64,000 nt of DNA from Planctomycetota bacterium (GCA_018242585.1 JAFEBQ010000025.1:25984-89983); one strand, 5' to 3'; positions 8,903 through 18,699 are shown, numbered from the stretch's first letter. The notes: generated from the letters alone by a model not told the origin. Translations and numbers: made by a program.

Positions 8903-9937
8903 GTGAAGGCATTCATCACCGGCATTACCGGCTTTGCGGGAAGTTGGCTGGCCGAGCATCTGCTGGCTTGCGGCGATGAAGTCCTCGGCGCCAGTCGCTC
9001 GGCCCAGTGGGGCGGCGAGGTGCCCGACGAGCTGCGCCGCCGCGTACGAGTGGTCCCCTGCGACATCGCCGAAGTTGGCGACGACGCGGCGCTGCGCGCG
9101 ACCCTGGCCGAGTTTCAGCCTGACGTGGTCTATCACCTGGCCGCGTTGGCCGTGCCGGACGACTGTGGGGACGAATGGCCGTCGGTTCGCGCCGGGCGCG
9201 TGAACGTCGGCGGCACGCTGCGCGTGGCCGAGCTGGCGGCCCAGTTGCCCGCGCGGCCGCGATTCCTGCTGGCCAGCACGTCGCACGTCTATGCGCCGGT
9301 CACCGCCGAACAGTTCATTGTCGACGAGCACGCGCCGCTCGAACCCCAGGCCGGCTATGGCGCCAGCAAGCTGGCCGCCGAGGAAGCGGCCATGCGCGTG
9401 ATGCGCGAGACGGGCTTGCCCGTGGTGATCGCCCGGGCCTTCCAGCACACCGGGCCGCGGCAAGAGTCGCGGCTGATGCTGCCGTCGTGGGCGCGGCAGT
9501 TCGCCGCGGGGGTGAACCCGGTGCAGGTCCACAACCTGCAAACCCACCTGGACCTAACCGACGTGCGCGACGTGGTCCGCTGTTATCGGCTGTTGGCGAC
9601 GCGCGGCGAGCCCGGAGTGTGCTACAACGTCGGCTCGGGGCGCTCGACGCGGAATGGCGAGCTGTTCGAGCAGCTCCAACAACTGGCCGACCCGGCCCGG
9701 CAGGTGGTTGAATTATCGCCGGGAAAAAAACAGAATTGCGTGGCTGACCTGACTCGGTTGACCGCCCACACGGGCTGGCGGCCGCTGATTCCGCTTTCGC
9801 AGACCGTCGCCGACACTTGGCGCTACTGGCAACAGCAATCCGCATTGCCACATCAACCTGCTTCGCAACCGCGCACCGCATCGCCTGGCCGCTCGACCCT
9901 TGGTTCGAGCGCCGAGCCGCAAAGGAATGATTCATGA
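8903..9937 (+). CDS. NAD(P)-dependent sugar epimerase/dehydratase (SDR family)
   Basis: 344 residues from GTG 8903. The N-terminal [16 protein letters not shown] is the TGxxGxxG cofactor motif of extended short-chain dehydrogenases; the catalytic serine lies in LLASTSHVY and the YxxxK pair in YGASK. The closest family by eye is GDP-mannose 4,6-dehydratase / GDP-6-deoxy-mannose reductase. It likely acts on a nucleotide sugar for cell-surface polysaccharide. The 3' end overlaps ugd by ATGA (9934-9937), so the two are translationally coupled and probably work in the same nucleotide-sugar supply. The C-terminal 40 residues are Ser/Pro/Gln-rich and look disordered. The exact substrate cannot be decided. 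Confidence 0.85.
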   Translation: MKAFITGITGFAGSWLAEHLLACGDEVLGASRSAQWGGEVPDELRRRVRVVPCDIAEVGDDAALRATLAEFQPDVVYHLAALAVPDDCGDEWPSVRAGRVNVGGTLRVAELAAQLPARPRFLLASTSHVYAPVTAEQFIVDEHAPLEPQAGYGASKLAAEEAAMRVMRETGLPVVIARAFQHTGPRQESRLMLPSWARQFAAGVNPVQVHNLQTHLDLTDVRDVVRCYRLLATRGEPGVCYNVGSGRSTRNGELFEQLQQLADPARQVVELSPGKKQNCVADLTRLTAHTGWRPLIPLSQTVADTWRYWQQQSALPHQPASQPRTASPGRSTLGSSAEPQRNDS

Positions 9938-11250
9938 AACTCGCAGTGATTGGCACCGGCTACGTCGGCCTGGTGAGCGGAACCTGCTTTGCCGAAAGCG
10001 GCAACGACGTGGTTTGTGTCGACATCGACGCGGCCAAGGTCGAGCGCCTGCGCCGCGGCGAGATTCCGATCTATGAGCCCGGCCTGGCCGAAATGGTCCA
10101 TGGCAACGCGGCGGCCGAACGACTGAGCTTTACCACGGACCTGACCACGGCGGTGCGCGCGGCCGACGTGATCTTTCTGGCCGTTGGTACGCCGCAGTCG
10201 CACGACGGCTCGGCCGATCTGACCGCGCTGCGCAAGGTCGTCGACTCGCTGGCGCCCCATCTGCGTCCCGAGGCGATCGTCGTCACCAAGAGCACCGTGC
10301 CGGTCGGCACCAATCGGCAGATTTACAACCGGTTGCACGAGCTATTGAAGCGCCCGTGTCACGTGGCCAGCAACCCCGAGTTCCTCAAGGAAGGGGCGGC
10401 GATCGAGGACTTCATGCGCCCTGACCGCGTGGTGGTCGGTGTCCGCGAGGAGCGCGTGGCGGACGTGATGCGCGAGTTGTACAAGCCGTTCCTGAGGACC
10501 GAGCACCCGTTCCTGGTGATGTCCCCCGAGAGCGCCGAGATGACTAAGTACGTGGCCAACGCTTTGTTGGCCACGAAGATCAGCTTTATCAACGAAGTCG
10601 CCAACCTGTGCGGACATCTCGAAGCCGACATCAACGACGTCCGCCGCGGCATTGGCCACGACCGGCGAATCGGCTTTCAGTTCCTGTTCCCCGGCTTGGG
10701 CTACGGCGGCAGTTGCTTCCCCAAGGACGTGAGGGCGCTGGAATCAATGGCCCATCGCGTGGGCGTCGAGCCGCATATCTTGCTGGCCATCGACAAAGTG
10801 AACAATCATCAAAAAACGATCTTGTTGGACCGGATCGTCGAGCATTTCCACGGCGATTTGTCGGGCAAGACGATTGCCGTATGGGGACTGGCGTTCAAGC
10901 CGCGCACCGACGACATTCGCGAAGCGCCGGCCTTGGCGCTGATCGACAAGCTGCTGGCCCTGGGCGCCAAGATTCACGTCCACGATCCCGAGGCCATCGA
11001 AAACGTCCGCCACGAGTACGGCGACAAGCTGGTCTATGCCGAGCGGCCCTACGACGCCCTGCCGGGGGCCGACGCGCTGGTGATTGCCACCGAGTGGAAA
11101 GAGTTCCTGAACCCGGACTTCAAGCGGATGAAAACGCTGATGCGCGGGTCGGTGATCTTCGACGGGCGAAACGTCTACGAGCCCGAGCAGATGCGCCACG
11201 CTGGCTTCACGTACCACTCAATCGGCCGCGCGAGCGTGAAAGCGAAATGA
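9934..11250 (+). CDS. ugd: UDP-glucose 6-dehydrogenase
   Basis: 438 residues. The Rossmann motif is at the very start ([19 protein letters not shown]). The catalytic cysteine lies in [14 protein letters not shown], and the C-terminal UDP-binding domain contains [15 protein letters not shown]. It oxidises UDP-glucose to UDP-glucuronate using two NAD+, in the cytoplasm. The start ATG 9934 overlaps the stop of the upstream epimerase gene, indicating an operon. Length and motifs are normal for the family. Confidence 0.96.
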   Translation: MKLAVIGTGYVGLVSGTCFAESGNDVVCVDIDAAKVERLRRGEIPIYEPGLAEMVHGNAAAERLSFTTDLTTAVRAADVIFLAVGTPQSHDGSADLTALRKVVDSLAPHLRPEAIVVTKSTVPVGTNRQIYNRLHELLKRPCHVASNPEFLKEGAAIEDFMRPDRVVVGVREERVADVMRELYKPFLRTEHPFLVMSPESAEMTKYVANALLATKISFINEVANLCGHLEADINDVRRGIGHDRRIGFQFLFPGLGYGGSCFPKDVRALESMAHRVGVEPHILLAIDKVNNHQKTILLDRIVEHFHGDLSGKTIAVWGLAFKPRTDDIREAPALALIDKLLALGAKIHVHDPEAIENVRHEYGDKLVYAERPYDALPGADALVIATEWKEFLNPDFKRMKTLMRGSVIFDGRNVYEPEQMRHAGFTYHSIGRASVKAK

Positions 11251-11257
11251 ACGCGGG

Positions 11258-11444
11258 TTAACCACGGAGACACGGAGTCGTGGAGATTTGCACGGAGAAG
11301 GCAGAGAACAAATGTCCAATAACCAAAGGCAAACGACCGGAACGAAACTCCTTGGTCATTGGGATTTGGTCATTGGTCATTCATTCAGAAGTCTTGCTGA
11401 TCCCTCCGTGCCCAACTCCGTGTCTCAGTGTCTCCGTGGCAAAT
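11258..11444. repeat. Composite repeat element E4 (R4-R5-R5'-R4')
   Basis: Outer R4 arms (ACCACGGAGACACGGAG from 11260; CTCAGTGTCTCCGTGG ending 11439) enclose an inner R5 pair (about 11311-11335 and 11349-11380). This is the only R4/R5 nest in the window without R1. It lies between ugd and the convergent lipoprotein gene, close to both stop codons. Confidence 0.8.
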
Positions 11445-11449
11445 GAGGC

Positions 11450-12658
11450 TTACCGGTACGGCTTCCAGCCGGTGCGGTCTTCGCGCGGGTCGCGGGCGGT
11501 GCGCGGCTCGCGGTCGGCCGGAGGAGTTTCGGGGGGCTCGATCACGATCATCGGCCGATCGTTGTTGAGTGACGTCGTCTGCGGCTCGCGCTCGCGATGA
11601 GCCGGGCGAATTGGCCGCGTCCAGCCGCCGCGCGATGAAGCGCCTCCGGTCATTGGACCGCCGGAAGCTGTGCCACCGGAAAACGCGCCGCCCGTCATCG
11701 GTCCCGTGTGCGTTGTTGATTGCTGCATTCCGGGCGATTGCGACGAACGGGCCATCGGGCCGGCGTTGGGCAGTTCGATTTCGACCGGCAGCGACGCGTC
11801 GAGCTTGCGCCCGTCGGTCGTCGTGTAGCGGACGTTCAGTGACAGGTGCTTGTGGCGCGGCGGCGGCCCGGTCCAGCGCATCGAGAACTTGTAACCTGCG
11901 GTCGGCTCGTTGCCCGGCGGCGCGTCGCCGGTGGACTCAGCCAGTTTGCTCCATCGCTTGGCCACGTCGGCCGCGGCAAAGTCCCAGCGCGCCAGCCGCG
12001 CCTCGGGACCATGATTGGTCGGGTCCAGCAGCACGATCGAAATCGACGCCGGCTTGTCGACCAGTTGACCGTCGACCGCGCGCGGCTCGACCAGGACCGC
12101 GATCCCGTCGTCGCCGGGGCGGCCGTCGAGGTTCACGCCGCCACTTTGTTGCTGATGGAGCGTGATCGCCATCACTTCGGCGGTGCTGTTCAGCTTGGGG
12201 CCGTGCTCGTGCTGGGCTCCTTGCGGAACCTCGGGCAAGTCGACCTGGGGAGCGTTCAGCGGAGCGGGCGACGGCCGCGGGGCCTCGCCTTCGGGCGTTT
12301 TGGCGTTGGGGGCGCGGATTTCCGGCGGACCCTCGAAGGCCTGCGCAGGCTCGGGCAACTTGACCGACGGCGGCAGCAAGCGGCCACCCTCGCCGCGCGG
12401 ACGCCACCCGCCGTTGCCGCGGCGCGGCGTGTCGTCGCTGGGCGAAGTGGCCTCGCGGCCGACCTGGGCCCGCAGGGCGTCGTTCTCGCGGCGGGTCGCT
12501 TCGACCAGATCGCACTGATCCTGCAGCTTGTCCTCGAGCTCGTAAATCCGGTCTTCCTGCCGGCGCAGGTCGCGTTCGAGCAATTCCTGCGTGGCGCCGT
12601 TGCGACAGCCAGCCGTCACAACGGCCAACACGAACAAAATGACAAGGCGCAGGGTCAT
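11450..12658 (-). CDS. Lipoprotein with N-terminal coiled coil, function unknown
   Basis: 402 residues from ATG 12656-12658. I chose this start because it gives a clean lipoprotein signal (LFVLAVVTAGC, predicted acylated Cys18); further in-frame starts upstream would bury it. Residues 24-60 are a charged heptad-rich stretch (LLERDLRRQEDRIYELEDKL) typical of a short coiled coil. A Pro/Gly-rich linker follows, then a beta-rich domain at about 150-300, and a Gly/Ser/Thr/Met-rich repetitive tail containing repeated MTGGA. Export and membrane anchoring are inferred from the lipobox. The family is not recognised; similar proteins are common planctomycete hypotheticals. Confidence 0.65.
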   Translation of the reverse strand: MTLRLVILFVLAVVTAGCRNGATQELLERDLRRQEDRIYELEDKLQDQCDLVEATRRENDALRAQVGREATSPSDDTPRRGNGGWRPRGEGGRLLPPSVKLPEPAQAFEGPPEIRAPNAKTPEGEAPRPSPAPLNAPQVDLPEVPQGAQHEHGPKLNSTAEVMAITLHQQQSGGVNLDGRPGDDGIAVLVEPRAVDGQLVDKPASISIVLLDPTNHGPEARLARWDFAAADVAKRWSKLAESTGDAPPGNEPTAGYKFSMRWTGPPPRHKHLSLNVRYTTTDGRKLDASLPVEIELPNAGPMARSSQSPGMQQSTTHTGPMTGGAFSGGTASGGPMTGGASSRGGWTRPIRPAHREREPQTTSLNNDRPMIVIEPPETPPADREPRTARDPREDRTGWKPYR

Positions 12659-12813
12659 GAAGCGACTGCCGGGAGGAAAAGCGGAGAGGAGCCTGTTTGT
12701 GGGGGCCATTCCAATACGCGGAATCGCCACGGGGAGCAAGAGCAGTTGCTCGTGCTAGCAAGTTGCCGGGAGATAGCAGGACGACAGGATACAGGCAAAG
12801 CAAAGGCGGGAAT

Positions 12814-12983
12814 TTGAACCGCAAAGACGCAAAGGGCGCAAAAAATAGTGAATCTGAAACGCAGAGGGCGCTGAGGAACGCAGAGAGGAAGAGGAGTTAA
12901 AACCCCTCCTCTATGCTCCTCCGCGCCCTCTGCGATTTAATTCTTTCTGTATTTCTTTGCGATCTTTGCGTCTTTGCGGTTCA
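12814..12983. repeat. Composite repeat element E5 (R1-R2-R2'-R1')
   Basis: R1 arms at 12814 and ending 12983, enclosing R2 arms (about 12859-12888 and 12920-12940). The left R1 reads GGGCGCAAAA and the right GATCGCAAAG after the core, so the arms have diverged here. It lies between the lipoprotein start and the clpP2 terminator. Confidence 0.85.
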
Positions 12984-12997
12984 GAATCCCTTGCTGC

Positions 12998-13033
12998 GCA
13001 AGAAAAAGCCCAGGGGGTGAAACCCCTGGGCTT
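12998..13033 (-). terminator. Intrinsic terminator of the tig-clpP operon
   Basis: The 11-bp stem AAGCCCAGGGG / CCCCTGGGCTT with loop GTGAAA (13017-13022); on the minus strand it is followed by TTTTTCTTGCG. It sits 34 bp after the clpP2 stop. It belongs to a family of four near-identical terminators in this window. Confidence 0.85.
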
Positions 13034-13066
13034 GAATGACGCCGTGTGGAATGAACCAGGCGCGCG

Positions 13067-13675
13067 TTACGTCGTGGCGGCCGGGGCCGCCGGCGTGGCC
13101 CGATCGACCACCCGGTCGATCAACCGGTACTCCAGCGCCTCTTCGGCCGACATGAACCGGTCGCGGTCGGTGTCGGCTTCGATCTTGTCCAGCGGATGGC
13201 CGGTGTGCTTGAGCAGGATGCGGTTGAGCTTTTCCTTGATCTTCTTGAATTCCTTGGCGTGAATCATGATCTCCTCGGCGGTTCCTTCCATGCCGGCCAG
13301 CGGCTGGTGGATCATGATCCGCGAGTTGGGCAGCGCGTGCCGCTTGCCGGCCGTGCCCGCGGTGAGCAGCACGGCGCCCATCGACGCGCACTGGCCAATG
13401 CAGTAGGTCGCCACGTCGCAGGTGACGAACTGCATGGTGTCGTAAATGGCCAAGCCCGCCGTGACGCTGCCGCCCGGCGAGTTGATGTACAGATGGATGT
13501 CGGCCTTGGGGTCTTCCGATTGCAGGAACAACATCTGGGCCACGATGATGTTGGCCACTTCGTCGTTGACCTGCGAACCGAGGAAGACGATCCGGTCCTT
13601 GAGCAACCGGCTATAGATGTCCATCGACCGCTCTTCGCGGCCGTTCTTCTCGATGACAAAAGGAACCAAAGGCAT
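13067..13675 (-). CDS. clpP: ATP-dependent Clp protease proteolytic subunit (second copy)
   Basis: 202 residues from ATG 13673-13675. The Ser-His-Asp triad is complete: Ser in [10 protein letters not shown], His in MIHQPLAG, Asp in ADTDRDRF; the oxyanion loop [14 protein letters not shown] is present. It should form the degradation chamber of Clp together with an ATPase (ClpX/ClpA/ClpC, not in this window). It lies 4 bp downstream of another clpP, so the two are co-transcribed and may form mixed rings as in other bacteria with paired ClpPs; mixing is inference. A strong terminator follows. Confidence 0.95.
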   Translation of the reverse strand: MPLVPFVIEKNGREERSMDIYSRLLKDRIVFLGSQVNDEVANIIVAQMLFLQSEDPKADIHLYINSPGGSVTAGLAIYDTMQFVTCDVATYCIGQCASMGAVLLTAGTAGKRHALPNSRIMIHQPLAGMEGTAEEIMIHAKEFKKIKEKLNRILLKHTGHPLDKIEADTDRDRFMSAEEALEYRLIDRVVDRATPAAPAATT

Positions 13676-13679
13676 GGCG

Positions 13680-14312
13680 TTATTCGTCCTCGTCTTCCTT
13701 GCCTGAGACAGGCGGGCGGGTCAGGATTTCGTCGACCAGGCCGTACGTGACGGCCTCCTTGGCGTGAATGTAGAAATCGCGGTCAGTGTCGTGGGCGATC
13801 TTCTCGATCGACTGGCCGGTGTGGTGCGCCAGGATGTGGTTGATCCGGTCGCGCTCCTTCAGGATCTCGTCGGCCTGGATTTCAATGTCGGAAATCTGGC
13901 CGCCGACCTGGCCGGCGGGCTGATGGATCATGACCTTGGCGTTGGGCAGGGCGAACCGTTTCCCCTTGGAGCCGCCGGCAAGCAAGACCGCCGCGCCGCT
14001 GGCCGCCAGGCCCACACAGTAGGTCGACACCGGGCAGGTCAGAATCTGCATCGTGTCATACATGGCCAGCGTGGCCGAGACGCTGCCGCCGGGCGAGTTG
14101 ATGTAGAAGTGGATGTCCTTGCGGCGGTTTTCGCTCTGCAGGAACAACAGCTTCATCACCACTTCGTTGGCGTTGCCGTCGTAGATCTCTCCCTGCAGGA
14201 AGATGATCCGGTTTTCCAACAGCAGATCGCCCAGCGTCATCTGCCGCTGCCGCTGATAGTCGCGATAGTTGGCTGACGGAGCGACGGGACTGGTTGCCGA
14301 ATGCCTGCTCAT
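13680..14312 (-). CDS. clpP: ATP-dependent Clp protease proteolytic subunit (first copy)
   Basis: 210 residues from ATG 14310-14312. The triad is Ser in [11 protein letters not shown], His in MIHQPAGQ, Asp in HDTDRDFY; the [14 protein letters not shown] loop is conserved. The N-terminal extension ([20 protein letters not shown]) may be a removable propeptide. The C-terminus ends in a Glu/Asp run. It differs clearly from its downstream neighbour around the axial and helix-E regions, so this is an old paralogue pair, not a recent duplication. It is downstream of tig in the same orientation, separated by about 320 bp. Confidence 0.95.
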   Translation of the reverse strand: MSRHSATSPVAPSANYRDYQRQRQMTLGDLLLENRIIFLQGEIYDGNANEVVMKLLFLQSENRRKDIHFYINSPGGSVSATLAMYDTMQILTCPVSTYCVGLAASGAAVLLAGGSKGKRFALPNAKVMIHQPAGQVGGQISDIEIQADEILKERDRINHILAHHTGQSIEKIAHDTDRDFYIHAKEAVTYGLVDEILTRPPVSGKEDEDE

Positions 14313-14635
14313 GACGGATCCTTACTGGTCCACAAAATCGTTCAGCCGGCCCAGCTTCCAAGGGCCGGCGAAGGTTCGCACGGCGTCGGAGCCAGTCCGG
14401 GGCACATGTATTCTAGGGGCCTCGCTCGATTGGGGTAGCCCTGTCTCGCGCTGCGAGGCACGACGACGACTACCAGCGAGCGAAATCCACTCGGGCGCTC
14501 AATCCAAACGGGCGCTTAACTCAATCAAGCGCTGCTGGCAAGAATGGCCGCCGGTCCCGCGGCCTGGGGCGAATCACATCCTTGCTTCGGTCGCGCTTGA
14601 CTGTCTTGGGCTAGCCGCGTATGCGGTACCCGCTA
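14313..14635. other. Gap between tig and clpP1, no gene recognised
   Basis: No coding frame supported. On the minus strand a TAGAAT hexamer (14410-14415 on the plus strand as ATTCTA) could be a -10 box for a separate clpP promoter, but I see no good -35. The length would allow an independent promoter inside the tig-clpP-clpP cluster. Confidence 0.3.
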
Positions 14636-16084
14636 CTACGTGGCCGTTCCTTCGGTGGTCTCGGCTTCGCCGCCGCCGGCCGCTTCGTCCAGCGCCTCGG
14701 CTTCGGGGGCCTCGAACTCGAAGGGAACTTCCTTGAACTTGGCATCGGCCAGGATCAGTTCAATCACCTTGCGCTCGATCACCTGGTTGCGCAGGGTATC
14801 CATCAGGCCGCGCTTTTCCAATTGCGCCCGCACGCGCCGCACGCTTTCGCCGCTTTGGGCGGCGATCAGCTCGATTTCGGCGTCATAATCCTCGGGCAGC
14901 GCCTCGATCTTTTCTTCCTCGGCGATGCGCTCGAGCACGAAATGCTCTTTCAGCGAGCGGGCCGTCGACATGCGGCTGTTCTGGGTCAGCTCGTTGATCC
15001 GCAGCCGGATTTCCTGGTCGCTGAAGCCGCTGCGACGCAACTCGAGGACCGTCCGTTCCAACTCGCGGCGCGATTGCCGGTCGAGCAGGGACGGCGGCAA
15101 ATCCCAGTCGGCCGCCACGGTCAACGAGGCCAGCACCTGCTGGCGGGCACGCTGTTGTTGTTCATACGAAACACGACGTGTCAGGCTGTCCTTGATCGCG
15201 TCGCGCAGGGCCGCCTCGTCGGCAAAGCCGCCCAGTTCGTCCAGCAGGGCCGGCGTCACCTCGGGCAACTCCAGCCGCTTGACTTCCAGCACTTCGAACT
15301 CGGCCTTGATCTTCTTGCCGCGCAGGGCTTCGTTCGGCGCGTCGTCCGACAACTCGGCTTCGCCGGTGCGGGTTTCGCCACCCTTGACCCCCTTCATCAA
15401 CTTCTCGAAGCCGGCCACGTTGCCGTCGCGGAAGCTGAGGGTCGGGCGAATGCGCAGGGTTTGCTCTTGCAGCTTGGTGACTTCGGTGTCGCCATCCTTG
15501 AAGGTGACGTTGCAGACCAGGTAATCACCCTTGCCGGCGGCCCCGTCGACCGGGACCAGCTTGCCGCTCCGTTCAAGCACGTGGCGCAACTCGCGGTCGA
15601 CGTCGGCGTCGCTGATCTGGCGCGTGGGCCGCTCAATCGACAGCCCCTTCCACTGGGGCAGGTCGAATTCGGGACGGACTTCGATATCGAACTCGAAGGT
15701 CATCGGCCCTTCGTCCGGCATCACGATCGCCTCGGCGTCGAAGTCGGGCTCGCTGATCGGCGTCAACTTCTGATCGTCCGACAACTGGCCCAGGCTATCG
15801 ACCACCAGCGAGCCCTTGACCTGGTCGGCCACGTCCTTGCGGAACTTGGCTTCGACCAGCTTGCGCGGCGCGCGGCCGGCGCGAAAGCCCGGCACCGTGG
15901 CCTTGGGCATCATCTCGCTGAACGAGTTGTCAAAGTAACGATCGATGTCGGCTCGCGAGATCGTGATCGTCACGTGCCGTTCACAGGCGCTCTTGCGGTC
16001 GATCTTGACTTGCAGGTCAAGCTTCGGCGCCGCTTCGGCGGTTTCGGGAGTGGTGTCTTCGGATGTCGACTGCGAGGAAGTCAT
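14636..16084 (-). CDS. tig: Trigger factor, ribosome-associated chaperone
   Basis: 482 residues from ATG 16082-16084. The N-terminal ribosome-binding domain shows the signature loop GFRAGRAPRKLVE (canonical GFRxGxxP) at about residues 65-77. The central FKBP-type PPIase-like domain (about 170-255; VPVDGAAGKGDYLVCNV) and the helical C-terminal chaperone arms follow. The last 25 residues are acidic and Gly/Ala-rich. It binds nascent chains at the ribosome exit. Its position upstream of two clpP genes matches the common tig-clpP(-clpX) arrangement. The first 25 residues (Ser/Thr/Glu-rich) are probably disordered. Confidence 0.95.
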   Translation of the reverse strand: MTSSQSTSEDTTPETAEAAPKLDLQVKIDRKSACERHVTITISRADIDRYFDNSFSEMMPKATVPGFRAGRAPRKLVEAKFRKDVADQVKGSLVVDSLGQLSDDQKLTPISEPDFDAEAIVMPDEGPMTFEFDIEVRPEFDLPQWKGLSIERPTRQISDADVDRELRHVLERSGKLVPVDGAAGKGDYLVCNVTFKDGDTEVTKLQEQTLRIRPTLSFRDGNVAGFEKLMKGVKGGETRTGEAELSDDAPNEALRGKKIKAEFEVLEVKRLELPEVTPALLDELGGFADEAALRDAIKDSLTRRVSYEQQQRARQQVLASLTVAADWDLPPSLLDRQSRRELERTVLELRRSGFSDQEIRLRINELTQNSRMSTARSLKEHFVLERIAEEEKIEALPEDYDAEIELIAAQSGESVRRVRAQLEKRGLMDTLRNQVIERKVIELILADAKFKEVPFEFEAPEAEALDEAAGGGEAETTEGTAT

Positions 16085-16287
16085 AACCGACCGCGTTCCA
16101 TTCGTGTGAGCAAAAAAAGATTCGGCTTCGTTACTAGCTTGGATTCGCTGGACCAGCCAACTCGATGATCGCAGCTTAATCGCCCCAGGGCGTGAGAGCT
16201 TGGCGCTCGACAACACGTGGCCGCAACTCCGCGCGACGACCGACGGCAATTCGAGCGCAACGAACCCCCGAATCACCGCAAGTTCAC

Positions 16288-16355
16288 TCGTGAGCCAGCA
16301 AGCCAGCCATTCGTGAACTAGCAAACTAGCCCTTCGTGAACCAGCAGACCAGCGC
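16288..16355. repeat. Short tandem repeat, about three units of 23 bp
   Basis: Three imperfect direct copies starting TCGTGAGCCAGCAAGCCAGC, TCGTGAACTAGCAAACTAGC and TCGTGAACCAGCAGACCAGC. Within each unit the half AGC(A)nACTAGC is itself repeated. It lies between the tig start and the tRNA gene. Confidence 0.7.
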
Positions 16356-16399
16356 TGACGAGGACCGCTGGCCTTTGGCGACGATCGCCCCGGAAAAAA

Positions 16400-16470
16400 G
16401 CGGGTGATGGGAGTCGAACCCACGACAGCCACGTTGGCAACGTGACGCTCTACCACTGAGCTACACCCGC
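16400..16470 (-). tRNA. tRNA-Gly (anticodon GCC)
   Basis: On the minus strand the acceptor arms GCGGGTG / CACCCGC pair perfectly. The D arm contains AGCTCAGTGGTAGAGC, the anticodon stem CACGT/ACGTG flanks the loop TTGCCAA (anticodon GCC), and the T arm contains GGGTTCGACTCCC. 71 nt without an encoded CCA. A run of six T follows the 3' end and can serve as terminator. Confidence 0.96.
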
Positions 16471-16587
16471 AATCGGTCGCCGGCGTCACTCGCCATCGGG
16501 CCCGGGGGCCTGAGACGAGCCGTCGCACACTGACCCGGCCGAGCACGCTCGGCCAGCGGGTCTGCGCAACCTGCGCCGGAACACAGG

Positions 16588-16615
16588 ATTATAAGTTTAC
16601 CCTGGTCCCTTGCAA
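16588..16615 (-). promoter_or_regulatory. Strong candidate promoter upstream of tRNA-Gly
   Basis: Read on the minus strand: TTGCAA (16610-16615), a 16-bp spacer and a consensus TATAAT (16588-16593). It points toward the tRNA gene, giving a leader of about 110 nt. Confidence 0.55.
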
Positions 16616-16843
16616 GGGTCTGGTAAACCGCCGCCGCCGCCCCCGACGGGGCAAAATGCTGGCGTTTCCTGGGCGTGGCACGTGGTCGATCCGGGGCGAA
16701 AAGGGGCCTGGAAACGTGCCGCCAGAATACTGCTATCGGCCGGAGGGCGGGGAAAACTGAGGCCAGACTTCCAGCCGCCGCCGGGTTTGATGTCCGGCCG
16801 GCCTGGCAATCGTCGAGCGGTTCCGCGGTTCGGCGGGGGGCGA
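16616..16843. other. Remainder of the gap between tRNA-Gly promoter and GGDEF gene
   Basis: GC-rich, no plausible coding frame and no clear hairpin with a T-tract. I see nothing else to report in it. Confidence 0.4.
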
Positions 16844-18403
16844 TTACTCGATCGCCGTCACCAGCGTTTCGCTTTCCAGATCGGTGAACATCGCGTCGGC
16901 CGCCACGCATTGCGGGCCGTCGGTCACGAAGGTCAGGTTCTGGCCGGCCGCCTTGGCCGCTTCGAGCGTCTTGATCGCGCGCCGCATCAGGGCCGGCAGC
17001 GCCTCTTTCGACTCGGCAATCACCACGCCGGTGCTGATGGTGAACTGCACGTCGGTGTCGCCGACACGCAGCTTGCACAGCGAGATCGCCCGCCGCAGTC
17101 GTTCGGCCGTCTCGGTCGTCGAGCGGAGATCAGAATCAGTCACCAGCATGGCGAACCGGTCGGCGTCGTAGCGCGCCGACAGATCGTGATGGTCCGACGG
17201 ACGCATGGCGGCGTTCAGGAACTGCGACGTGGCTCGCAGCACCATGTCGCCGAGCTTGTGGCCGTACTTGTCGTTGATGTCACTCAGATTGTCGACGTCG
17301 GCCAACAGCACGCAGGCACGCTGGCCGGCGGACTGGGCGCCGGCCAACCGCTTGGCAGCCTCTTCGTCAAAGACTTCCCGCGTGCTCAAGCCGGTCAACG
17401 CGTCGATCGGCGAAACACCGTGCTCGGCCTTGGCAAGCGGCTTCGTCTCGGGCTTGGCTTGTGGTGCGTGGTGATCGTTGCCAAAGCGGACTCGCTCGCA
17501 GCGGACCCCGTCGTTCAGGTGGATGCAATTGCGGCCGGCTTGCTTCGAGGCGTACAGCGCTTCGTCGGCGCGCTTGATGATCTCGGCCGGCGTCAAACCT
17601 TCTTGAATCTCGGCCAGGCCGCAACTGATCGTGACTCGCAAGGTTTGGCCATCGAAATCGAAAGCATTGGCTTCGATTGACGCGCGGGCCTTCTCGGACA
17701 CGCGGCGGGCTTCGTTCATCAGCGTGCTGGGCATGACGATGGCGAACTCCTCGCCACCATAGCGGGCCACCAGGTCGACGCCGCGGGCGCTGTCGAACAG
17801 CGTCGACGCCACTTGCTTCAGGGTGGCGTCCCCCGCCAGGTGACCGTAGGTATCGTTGAACTTCTTGAAGTGATCGACGTCCATCAGCAGCAAGCAGGCC
17901 GGAATCCGCGCCTCGGCGTACTGCTGGAAGCGGTGGGCCAATTCCAGGTCGAACGCCCGGCGATTGGCAATCCCGGTCAGCGCGTCGGTTCGCGCTTCAA
18001 CCATCTTGGTTTCAAGCTGCTGGGCCTGATCTTGCAGCTTCTGCTCGGCCTGACGGAGTTGGCCCTGTAAATGTTCGTTCGAGGCGGCAATCTTGGCCAC
18101 GGCCGACAACACCATTGATTCAACCTCGGTGTCGCCGCGATCGCGAGCATCGTTCAATTCCTTGCTGATCCCTTCCATCCGCGACGCGTGTTGACCGACG
18201 TTCTGGCCGATGCTGTTGGCCAACGAGTGCAACCGCTGCAGCATCTCCTGGGCCTGCTTGGCCGAGTCATCCGACGCACCGGCCTCATCCGCCTTGTGTT
18301 GGCGTCCGCCGCGCAACAGCCAGCCAAAGAAGCCGCCCAGGGCCAACTGAATGGCCGAGGCAGCCAAAAACAATTCCAAACCAATGGCAATGTCGGTGAA
18401 CAC
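16844..18403 (-). CDS. Tandem GGDEF protein, probable diguanylate cyclase with a degenerate second domain
   Basis: About 519 residues from GTG 18401-18403, chosen because AGGGG lies 8 bases upstream; an ATG at 18458-18460 would add 19 residues. An N-terminal hydrophobic helix (IGLELFLAASAIQLALGGFF) anchors it in the membrane and is followed by a long helical linker. The first GGDEF domain has an intact active site RYGGEEF and a canonical inhibitory site RGVD exactly five residues before it, so it should make cyclic di-GMP from GTP under product inhibition. The second GGDEF domain reads RYDADRF, so it has lost the catalytic Gly-Gly-Asp/Glu-Glu motif and is likely regulatory. No EAL domain is present. 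Confidence 0.88.
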   Translation of the reverse strand: MFTDIAIGLELFLAASAIQLALGGFFGWLLRGGRQHKADEAGASDDSAKQAQEMLQRLHSLANSIGQNVGQHASRMEGISKELNDARDRGDTEVESMVLSAVAKIAASNEHLQGQLRQAEQKLQDQAQQLETKMVEARTDALTGIANRRAFDLELAHRFQQYAEARIPACLLLMDVDHFKKFNDTYGHLAGDATLKQVASTLFDSARGVDLVARYGGEEFAIVMPSTLMNEARRVSEKARASIEANAFDFDGQTLRVTISCGLAEIQEGLTPAEIIKRADEALYASKQAGRNCIHLNDGVRCERVRFGNDHHAPQAKPETKPLAKAEHGVSPIDALTGLSTREVFDEEAAKRLAGAQSAGQRACVLLADVDNLSDINDKYGHKLGDMVLRATSQFLNAAMRPSDHHDLSARYDADRFAMLVTDSDLRSTTETAERLRRAISLCKLRVGDTDVQFTISTGVVIAESKEALPALMRRAIKTLEAAKAAGQNLTFVTDGPQCVAADAMFTDLESETLVTAIE

Positions 18404-18551
18404 GGCTAACACCCCTGGTAATAGGACGCTCCGGGCGATTGGTCGCGCGCCGCGGAACATCCTGCTGGCAATACTACGCTCATCTTAGAGTCGCACTGAT
18501 TCGCTCACCAAAATTACGCCACGGTTTTGTCGACGCGACGCCGGAACGCAT

Positions 18552-18581
18552 TTGTTCTCACACTTCTCCAAATGTTACAAT
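18552..18581 (+). promoter_or_regulatory. Candidate extended -10 promoter for the rlmI-like gene
   Basis: TTGTTC (18552-18557), an 18-bp spacer and TACAAT (18576-18581), preceded by TGT, which gives an extended -10. It faces the methyltransferase gene at 18700 with a leader of about 110 nt. It lies in the space between that gene and the divergent GGDEF gene. Confidence 0.45.
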
Positions 18582-18699
18582 CGAACCTATCGGCGCCACG
18601 CGACTGGGCCGGGGCAACGGCGACGATCGTAGCGATTGAACCCCGGTTTCTTTCATAAACCGAAACATCAGTCAGATTTGATCTTAGGTAATTCCACCC

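Noticed and set aside
14621..16168. Plus-strand frame of 515 codons opposite tig
   Set aside because: Antisense of trigger factor, whose motifs are clear on the minus strand.
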